Position numbers and translations under genes: made by a program
Origin: Anthopleura xanthogrammica
Taxonomy: Eukaryota; Cnidaria; Anthozoa; Actiniaria; Actiniidae
DNA length: 64,000 nucleotides
Assembly: GCA_964019055.1 (NCBI GenBank)
Contig: OZ025212.1
Span: forward strand, 5,710,766 to 5,774,765
Reading direction: 5' to 3'
In this document: positions 23,774 through 32,100 of the stretch, piece by piece
Layout: every line of letters starts with the position of its first letter
Position numbering within the stretch: position 1 is the stretch's first letter
Notes under the pieces: generated by a model
Told to the model about the DNA's origin: nothing
What the model saw: only the letters and a program-made list of their open reading frames with translations
Databases searched by the model: none

Positions 23774-24190
23774 TGTTCTACAGTTAATTTGAGTATAAGT
23801 AGTACAGGCCAATGTGTAGTTCTCGGCCGAACTGCTATTAATCTAATCGAAAGTGCTTTCTGGGAAACCCCCTCAAAACAGGTTTGTCCAGTATTTGTCG
23901 CGGTTTGTCAGTAACCCAGAGCCTGGGAGCACAAAAAAAAGTGAAAGGGAAAGATCTTTGATGCTTTTGGTTTATAGTGGGTTTCTTATAATGGAGGCAT
24001 AGTAAGCTTTTCTTGAAACGTTTTGGATATTTAGTACATGCATACAACAGACAATGACGTAATGTACTGGGATTTCTCGGAATATGACGTCAAGCTAGCG
24101 GGATTTCCCCGAACTGCAGTATGAGAAGAGTCTGAGAACGAGAATGCAAAACACAGGACAAAGACTGAAGAACCATATATATGTATGGTG
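23774..24190. promoter_or_regulatory. Shared upstream region of the divergent paralog pair
   Basis: The 417 bp between the two start codons contain no other gene. A TATATAT stretch lies directly before the plus-strand ATG, probably too close to act as its TATA box. Head-to-head placement of related genes suggests inverted duplication and possibly a common promoter. Confidence 0.4.
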
Positions 24191-25261
24191 ATGGCTTACC
24201 CAACTAAGAAGACGAAATTCGGACCCAAGATTCAGCGATGGCAGGAAGAAATGAATAGAGAGTTCAATAGGACGCTGCTACCAACTCCGTTGATTCACAT
24301 CCAAGAAACAAAAACGGTTGAATCTAGAAATGTTTCTGATGGACAAATTAGATTGGAAAAGATCAAGGTCAAAATCCAACAGGGACACTTCCTTGATATT
24401 TACGTTCAACGATTCAATAGTATTGGTACGAACTATCATTGTAAATGGCCAGAGTGTACAAAGAGCAGAGAAGCCACAAACAATGCTAGAGATTCATTAT
24501 ATCTTTGTGAATTCCATCGTAGAAGAATGGAAAAATATTTGACTAAAATGTGTGCTGATAACCAGGTAGTCATCAACGGAAGGTATTCTCCTGGAGATTT
24601 TGAAGGCTACGATGCTTTAATTGAGTTATTTGAAAGCGCTCTTCGCAGAACCAGTGCTGTTTACGAAGGAGAGGAAGGAAAGCTGCTTCAAGATTTGTTC
24701 CTGAATGTAAGAAATGTTCTTATCATCGTGAGCGCTACGATAAAACCAGATGAAGATGTGCTTAGCTCCTTCTTATCTCACATTATGGGCATTGTCCTAG
24801 AAATAGTCAAGACACGTCACCAACACCCTATTGCAAACCTTGTTAGCTTTATGGAGCAATTCATTGAATACGTCCTCTTCTTCTTCGGGATTATGAGCCC
24901 ATGGGATCCCCATTCGTTATATCCTAGAGGCAGACCTTACCGTCAGATTGGCATGGGTGTAGGAGGTATGGTTGGTGTGTTTGGTCTATTTGTTGTCAGT
25001 GTACCTCATGCTTTAGTTGCCATTGGTGCAGGTGTATTAGGAGGCGCAGCAGCTGGAAATAGATGGTACATAAATAAGAGAAGAAGAGAGATGCTTGATG
25101 CAAGTTATTGCAGGTATCTGATGTTTCGACACACGCATCAGGATTACCAGGGTGACGACACACCTGACAACTTGAATTTTTTATCAGGAAGTGCATATTG
25201 TGATACATTGTTGTTTGTTGTACTGATAGTACAAGCATTAGTTATATTAATGGCCCTCTAG
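24191..25261 (+). CDS. Unrecognised glycine-zipper protein, paralog B (intronless)
   Basis: The single exon encodes 356 residues from the ATG at 24191 (MAYPTKKTKF); an in-frame ATG also lies at 24185. It aligns throughout with paralog A. Shared features include a Cys/His cluster spaced C-x4-C-x16-C-x2-H (YHCKWPECTK and LYLCEFHRRR) and YLTKMCADN against YMTKICAEK. YSPGDFEGYDALIELFESAL matches YSAGDFDGYTSMIGLLESAY, and LFLNVRNVLIIVSATIKPD matches VFINLRNFLMITNALLNPD. The glycine zipper (QIGMGVGGMVGVFGLF, then IGAGVLGGAAAG) and a hydrophobic C-terminus (TLLFVVLIVQALVILMAL) follow. No catalytic motif is seen. Its last 105 bp are repeated twice more downstream. A membrane-active or membrane-anchored role is inference only. 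Confidence 0.82.
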   Translation: MAYPTKKTKFGPKIQRWQEEMNREFNRTLLPTPLIHIQETKTVESRNVSDGQIRLEKIKVKIQQGHFLDIYVQRFNSIGTNYHCKWPECTKSREATNNARDSLYLCEFHRRRMEKYLTKMCADNQVVINGRYSPGDFEGYDALIELFESALRRTSAVYEGEEGKLLQDLFLNVRNVLIIVSATIKPDEDVLSSFLSHIMGIVLEIVKTRHQHPIANLVSFMEQFIEYVLFFFGIMSPWDPHSLYPRGRPYRQIGMGVGGMVGVFGLFVVSVPHALVAIGAGVLGGAAAGNRWYINKRRREMLDASYCRYLMFRHTHQDYQGDDTPDNLNFLSGSAYCDTLLFVVLIVQALVILMAL

Positions 25262-25504
25262 ACAAGGGGTGTGGCCAAGCATTTTGTAAGGGGAGGTGCC
25301 TATGGTGATACACTGTTAGCTGTCGCACTGATAGTACAAGCATTAATTATATTAATGGCCCTCTAGACAAGGGGTGTGGCCAAGCATTTTGTAAGGGGAG
25401 GTGCCTATGGTGATACACTGTTAGCTGTCGTCCTGATAGTACAAGCATTAATTATATTAATGGCCCTCTAGACAGGGGTGTGACCAATTATATTGTAAGA
25501 GGGG
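25187..25504 (+). repeat. 105-bp tandem array duplicating the paralog B C-terminus and stop
   Basis: Copies start at 25187, 25292 and 25397 (GGAAGTGC, GGAGGTGC, GGAGGTGC). The period of 105 bp is a multiple of three. Each copy encodes the hydrophobic tail (YGDTLLAVALIVQALIILMAL in copy 2, split by nothing) followed by TAG. Copies 2 and 3 are almost identical; copy 1, the coding one, has diverged. Confidence 0.92.
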
Positions 25505-26240
25505 ATTGGAAACAAAGGTCTGATACAGCCAAAAAGGGATGGGAACAACATTTTTCCTGTGGGGGCGTCTTGCATAACACAAATAACAATATTTTTTGTG
25601 TGCTTTGAAGGATGAAAAGCTAAAAAAACAACCTCAAACAGTATTTACTTGATCAACAAATTATTGAATGTAATGTATAAATGTATACTACAATTATGCA
25701 CTTATACATTATATGATATTTTCCAAACTATATCAATCATATCATGTCTTAAATTATATCAATATTATTCTTTCTTAATTTATTCAATTGACCTCATTAT
25801 CAAATTATCTAATTCTATTACATATATCCATTGTTATTATATTCTTTTTTTTTTTTTTTTTTTTTTTGTAATTATATTCTATTTATATATATATATATTT
25901 TCTTTAAACCTGAATTACTATTGTAACTAAAAGACTGGGGGCTAACTAGAAAACCTAACCGTTAATTTATTCTTATATTCAAACAAAACTGTAAATCAAA
26001 ACTGTAAATAATTTTAGTATTACTAATTCTATGTATAAAAATTGTAATATTTAAAGAGAGCAAATAAACTAAACTAAACTATTGTATTTATGCAAAGTAT
26101 GCCTCACAGTTGAGAAATGAGGAACAGGAGGTGAGGGTTTGGGTTCTTGGACCTGGTCAAATATTGGAACATAATATAAAACTGTCTTGCTTTTCTAACA
26201 GGGTTTATTTCTGGTTTTAAATTTACATTATATTAAACAA
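25505..26240. other. AT-rich region with probable retroelement tail
   Basis: It contains a poly-T run at about 25844-25867 and an AT-rich stretch ending in AATAAACTAAACTAAACT near 26060-26080. The latter resembles the simple-repeat tail of a LINE or SINE. No coding exon was found. Confidence 0.4.
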
Positions 26241-26244
26241 TTAT

Positions 26245-26600
26245 TGGATGAGGTTGAGGATGAAATCATAAATTATCAAGACCAAGGCTGTGTTATCTGC
26301 CGAAGCTGTAGGCTGAGGCGGATAAAACGGCTGAGGTCTTGATATTTACAATATCATATGATTATTATACATTTTGTAAACTAAGTATAAAAATTTAATT
26401 CTTCTTTCGAAAAAATAGCAAACGTATTTCCATTTCCATTGTGACCTTTGAACTTGACTTGATAAATGTATTATCTGTTAGTAAAACCTACAGATAATAC
26501 ATTTATCATGTCGAGTTCACACAATATCAGGGATTGGCTGAGGGCTCTCAGCCAATAAGAAGTGAGATAGTGAGTAAAATGTATAATAATCTCTGTTATG
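26245..26600. repeat. Two adjacent foldback segments 3' of ELAC1
   Basis: ATCAAGACC and GTGTTATCTGCC (26276-26300) are matched inversely by GGCGGATAAAAC and GGTCTTGATAT (26317-26345). AACTTGACTTGATAAATGTA is matched inversely by TACATTTATCATGTCGAGTT (26450-26518) with a short loop. Both are MITE-like hairpins. Confidence 0.55.
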
Positions 26601-26685
26601 TGGAGCTTTACTCTTTTAATAATATTATTATTACTTCCTTCACTTCTGTCCCTCTCAAGGCATGAATTCCTTTGTGTACTGTTTT

Positions 26686-28621
26686 TCAATTTCTGAATGG
26701 GATATTTACAACAGTAAAATCTTCAGCAGCTATGATATTATCACTTTGAAATGCTATCTTCCCTTGATCCAGCAGTTTTGTTAGAGTTGGTGAATCTGAA
26801 TTCTCATCTTTGTCAGATGGATTTTTGTATCTTTGGCTGAAATGTGTAAGAATGAGTTTGTTTGCTTGTATGTTCTTTGCAAACTGGCCTGCCATCCCTG
26901 GAATCACAATAAATGAAACATTTAATAACTACTTAAGATTCCACAGTGTATGTTATGATTGTCTTGCATGTTGGCTGTACAAATTTTGTAAGATTGTCAA
27001 AGCTGGCAATCAAAGGGAATCAAGGGTGGCGAAGCAGTAGTGCACTTGTCTTGACTTACAAGGTCTCGGATTTGTTTTTCTACATCTGAAAAACCTAACA
27101 CACTAAATTCCAATTCAATTTATTACTTAGCTATACCCCAACTTAGATCAGCTCAGAGGTTGTTTCAGAGTTGGATTCATGAAAATAGACCCCTTGCACT
27201 AATCCCTAATTACCTGGGGGTCAACAAAAGAATCTCCTTCTCTTGAGAATTGAAATCACTTGTGATGTTAATATTTTTCATTGTTTTGACCTGGACCCCA
27301 GGTTGGGAAGGTAAAAGAAGTCGAAACAAGGATGTGAGATCACTGGGAATTGAAATCAGGACCTCTCACTGAAGTCCGCCCACTAACCAACTGTGCCATC
27401 CTTGCTCCTTAATTAGTGCAAGTGGTCTATTGAAGGTTTTGGCACCAAATTTTTTAAATATTTATTAGTATTCCCTTACAAAATGTGTTTTTTAGCAGTG
27501 TGAAAATCAAAATTATGAAAGTCACTACTTTGACAAGAAATCAGGAACATTTTCCCTAAATTGCTTACTTGGTGTGGAGTGTCCATACTCAATAGCCTTC
27601 TCCTCCAAGTCATCCTCCTGTGTTGCTTCATGCACCAAACAATCACAGTTCATAGCAGCACTTGCTATTTTCATTGAATCACTAGTATCCCCCAGAATTA
27701 CAATCTTCCTTCCTGGTCTTGGTGGACCTATCACCTCATTTGGAGTAACTAGAGTTCCATTGGGTGCCATAATGGATTCACCTTGCTTTATTTTTGCATA
27801 TGATGGTCCAGGAGGAATTCCTTTCTTTTTCAACAAGGATGGATCTAATCTCCCAGGTATTTCATCTTCGTTAATGACATATCCAAAACAAACAGTTCTG
27901 TGTTTGAGTGGAGCCGCTTGAACACTGAGGTTACCTTCGCTGCAGACTTCCCACAAACCATTCTTTCCCTCAGTGATTGTTTCTCCTGGGAGTTCATCTG
28001 GGTGTAAGCAATTGTCAGCATGGTGTACATGGTCAGGAAGTTCTCCCCCAAGCACACCCTTTAGGGACTCTATTAATGAAATAAAAACATTACATTCTAG
28101 TTGTGATGCTGAGGGGGGGGGGGGGGGGTGGAGACTTGGAGAGAAGGAAGGGAAGAGGGAGACTGGGAATTGGGTGTGATGCTTCAATTCTCTATCCCTC
28201 TCTACCCCCACCAGAACTTTTTCTGACCCTCTTTGATTAGTTATAAATTACCTGACAATTGAAGCTCATGAACCAGATACTTATATCCAAGTCTTGATTG
28301 AGAAATCTCTAGAGCTGTTCTTATCAATTTACGAAGTCCAACAGGTCCATAAACCTCTATTGGTGCTTTATCCTCTGGACAATTTTGTCCTGTGGTACAC
28401 AGGAACCCCGGTAGTCCAAAAACGTGATCACCATGAAGATGAGTTATAAATATTTTACTGATACGTCCTGGTTTGATGGAGCTCTTCATAAGCTTGGTTT
28501 GGGTCCCTTCTCCACAGTCAAACATCCAGCAACTATTTTCATGTCGCAGAACAGTGCAACTGGCTCCTCTATGAAGAGAAGGATAACATGAGCCTGTTCC
28601 AATAAAATGTAATTCCATCAT
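26686..28621 (-). CDS. ELAC1: tRNase Z, short form (ELAC1)
   Basis: Three exons (28252-28621, 27569-28069, 26686-26897) join in phase into 360 residues, the usual length of the short tRNase Z. The metallo-beta-lactamase fold starts at residue 3 ([12 protein letters not shown]). The zinc motif HxHxDH is intact as [34 protein letters not shown] (exosite and substrate loop), [14 protein letters not shown] and LTHFSQRY are the later conserved motifs that include the remaining metal ligands. It cleaves the 3' trailer of precursor tRNAs. The gene starts 536 bp from BRMS1/BRMS1L in the opposite direction. Intron 2 holds a SINE and a foldback element. Confidence 0.95.
27005..27180 (+). mobile_element. 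tRNA-like SINE fragment in ELAC1 intron 2
   Basis: GGGTGGCGAAGCAGTAGTGC resembles a Pol III A box and AAGGTCTCGGATTTG a decayed B box. The body (ACTTAGATCAGCTCAGAGGT) is shared with the repeat at 42254-42715. Confidence 0.5.
27186..27434. mobile_element. CCCTTGCACTAAT foldback element carrying an antisense SINE
   Basis: The left end is AGACCCCTTGCACTAATCCC and the right end, inverted, is AGACCACTTGCACTAATT. The interior AATTGAAATCACTTGTGATG matches the copies at 34914 and 39315. Between 27317 and about 27410, read on the minus strand, is a tRNA-like head: AGGATGGCACAGTTGGTTAG (A box) and GGTCCTGATTTCAATTC (B box). So a SINE head sits in the right half of the foldback. Confidence 0.6.
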
Positions 28622-29157
28622 TTTAAAAAAACCTCGAAATAATTTCATAGATTATTGCTTTATCTTACGCTCCTTCTAAAATCCATTCATTATTTTCGTA
28701 GGAAGCCGACAATTTTGTTGTAGGACAGCGAAAAGGTTTATAACATCTCGTGATGAAATATCTGCGATAAAATGGATAAAACACAGGAACCCCAATAAAT
28801 ATAAAATTTGAAAAAATTTCGCCCAAAGGATGCGTAAAGTGTATCTACTTAATCTTGCACTTTTAACTAGATAGTAAGCCACAAAATACTTGGTCTTAGG
28901 ATCAGTGCTTTATTAGTAACGCTTTTTAATAGTTTCAGCTTCCTGGGTCATAGACGTTATAAGATCCCAATAAAAATTTTCCTACTACTTCCGGTTGGGT
29001 TTCCTGTGTCAAAGGCTGCGCATGCTTAGATTGTAGTAAACAAATGAACGCGCCTGCAGTTTTAACAGTTCAAATTGAAAAAGTTGAATTTTAGAAAATT
29101 TCTTTATAAAATTCCTCGAAATTTTTCCAAAATTGTTCTTGAATTCTAGACCTTAAG
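28622..29157. promoter_or_regulatory. Bidirectional promoter region, ELAC1 / BRMS1-like
   Basis: The 536 bp separate the ELAC1 ATG (minus) and the BRMS1-like ATG (plus). No TATA element is obvious. CACTTCCGG-type words (ACTACTTCCGGTTGG at about 28984) fit an ETS-like site common in housekeeping bidirectional promoters. This is a visual match only. Confidence 0.45.
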
Positions 29158-32100
29158 ATGCCTATGATAGATGGAGAAGAAAGTGGTGATGAAGAGGTGG
29201 AAAGAAGCCCAAACGAAGAGGAGAATGGCAGCGAAGAAGAAGAAGAAGACGACACCATGTCCTCTGCCTCTGAAGACTCTTCTTCTGACTCGAGTGAGTA
29301 AAACTTCACAAAAACTACAACATTTTTGCATTTTTCAGGAAGGTATTCATGGTCCCTTTGTGTTCTGATTGTAGTTGATGAGACTGAGAACGAAAGACGG
29401 AGAGTTGAATGCCTGGATGATATGGCAGACCTGGAGAGGCAGTTCGTCGAACTAAAGGAGCAGTAAGCTAGAACGACAGAATATTTCATACTCTTGATTT
29501 TTAATTACCCTAGAACTGACTTTTTTAGCATTAAAAACATATATTTAGAAATATCATTAAAATGCGAGCAAAAGATGAGGAAATCATGTTGTGATGTATT
29601 TTCTTATGCTATTGTGCCTTCACTTAGACCCATAATAGATTAGCCAATAATTGGCTAATCTATTATGGGTCTAAGTGAAGGCACAATAGCATGTGCAGTA
29701 GTCTACTAGTTAGAGCAGTTTTCATATGACTATGAAAAACCTATGGCACAGACTGTGCCTTGCTGGGACCATGTTAGTGCCATGCAGTTTGGCATTCAGT
29801 GCTGTGTCCGCTTTGCGCTGTAACTGTGCCATGTGCCATGACTTTTCAAACTTGTACGAAATCTGCTTTAACTACTATGCACTGAATAACAACATTTTTT
29901 GCAGGCTTTATTGTGAACGGATCAGCCAAGTTGAGAAAAAACTTGATGAAGTTGCTTCAGGTCAGTTGCTGAAAGTTTTATAGCTTATTCAAAAAGAACT
30001 ACCACATTCTACTGTGCTGTAGCTCTCTTGTAACTCAACTGATAACACTTGAGGAAAGATTTTTTTCAGAAAATTCAAAATACTTTTTTTATTTTGTGTA
30101 TCAACAGGCCTAGCGACTGAATATAATGGACCATTAGAAGAATTGAAAGAAATGTGTGAGATAAGACTAGAAGTAGCTGGTAAGTTAGTATCAATATTCT
30201 CAGAAAACAATCAAAAAAGAAAATAGAATTTTTATGGCTTTCCACTTCAGTTGACTTTATGTAGTCAAAAGGTTGTTCAGAGGATTTACAATCTTGGGAT
30301 TCCTGTGGTATGCAGCTTTTCACAGGAAGCCCAAGCCAACTATTTTTCAGTTACTAATTTGAATCATTTTCTTTTTTATTTCATAGACATTCTCAAGCAG
30401 TGTAGAGTAAGTATTTATTAGGAAAAAATGATGCCAAAATTTTGACCCCCAGAATTCATGCCAGTTGTCCCTTTCAGCACATCAGAATGCAGCTCAATTT
30501 GGAGGACAGAAAAATAGGTTTCCAATTCTCAATTCAAAAATTTCCCCATTTTCAATCTTTTTTTTTGTCCTCCAATTTGAGCTGCTTTGATGTCATGTGA
30601 AAGAGGTCTTTAGATGATAAATGCATAGATTATAACGTGATATAAGCCACTGACTGACTCATTGTTTTTTATTCAGCTTGTCAATGTGAAGCACAAATAT
30701 GAAGCAGAAGAACAATCAGTTGTTCAACATTTTGAGGTATGAAAAATGTTTCATATTTAAGTGAAATGATAATATATTTGTTAAATCTGATAAAATAGAT
30801 TTTAAAATTATTGACTTTTTATCTTTTTAAAGAGTGAGAAATTAGCTCTGAAGGAAGGAATGAAAGCAGATTTTGAGGAAAAGATCAGAAAACTTGAAGA
30901 AGACAAACATAATATTGACATATCAGCAGGTATGCTTTCCTTTTCGAGTATTTAAGCTTCTAGAATTGGTCTTTCTGTCATTTTACTTTGACCGCTAATT
31001 CGGAAATAGGTGCATACAGCTATTTCAAAAAGGTTGAATGGGCAAATGGCAATCCATGATTGGTGATTTTATGACTGAAAGGCACTGTGCAGATACTGCC
31101 TGCACCCTTCAGCGAAACCTTAATTAGATGGCATTGTTTAGGTATAGAAGAATGGAGAAAATCTTACTACTGAAATTACTCAACTGTTAGCACTGCCAAA
31201 GAAATGTTTTGAATTTCGGTAAATTCACATGACCATTTGGAGCGCTCCAAATGGTCACTTGAGTTCACATGACCAATTGGAGTGCCCCAAATGGTCACGA
31301 GTTAACTGAAATTCAAAACACGATCGATTGTTTCCTCAAATTAAAATTGAGTAATTTCAGTGGTATTACCCCAATGTTAATTGCGGTTGTGGAATCACCA
31401 ATCGTCATTCACTGTTCGCCCCTTCAATCTTTCTTGGAATAGCTGACAGTATATCAATGGGTAAAATAGTAATCCACTGTACTCTGAAGATGACTTCCAC
31501 TCAGGTTGTCGAAACGTCAGTCACTACCAACAATAGTCTTTCTCAAGACTACACTCACCGGGGCATCACATTATTCACTCTAATAGTACTCAATTTAATG
31601 TTTTTTTTTGTTTTTGTTTTATCTAGATGTTTGGCTTGAGTCACAGTCAATGAACAAGAAGCACAGAAGAGCAACTGATGGTGTTTTATTTCCAGAAAAG
31701 CGCCGCAAACCAGTCACTATATCAGGTATAATAACTATAAGTACCCTGAAACAGAACAATTACAAAACTGTCTTCTCAATTCATGTGCCTATGATAAAAG
31801 GCAAAGCAATTATCATTATAATATATGAAATATAGTATGAAAGAGAATAGGGGATAGATTATAGATGTCTTGGTTCTCAGGTAACATACTTGCCATTGTG
31901 CACAGCTTATCCATTAATACTTTTATAAAAACGAAATCATGGAAAATGGATACCAAACAACGATATCTAAACAAAAAGAAGTTGTTTGGTGCATTTTTGA
32001 AATGATTTGAGCGAATTCTCAAAATCACCCTAAAAAAAACTAAAAAGTCACTTAGGCCGTTTTCATTATAACCCCTTCAAATACTTATTGTCATTTTCTC

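Noticed and set aside
22562..25261. Calling the paralog pair a known pore-forming or interferon-induced family
   Set aside because: Only the glycine zipper and hydrophobic tail are suggestive; no diagnostic motif of any such family is visible.
25292..25504. Stop-codon readthrough as an established feature of paralog B
   Set aside because: The in-frame array allows it, but nothing in the sequence shows that it happens, so it is kept only as a question.
27317..27410. Antisense tRNA gene
   Set aside because: A and B boxes are recognisable but no complete cloverleaf or acceptor stem is seen, and similar heads recur in introns, so a SINE is the better reading.
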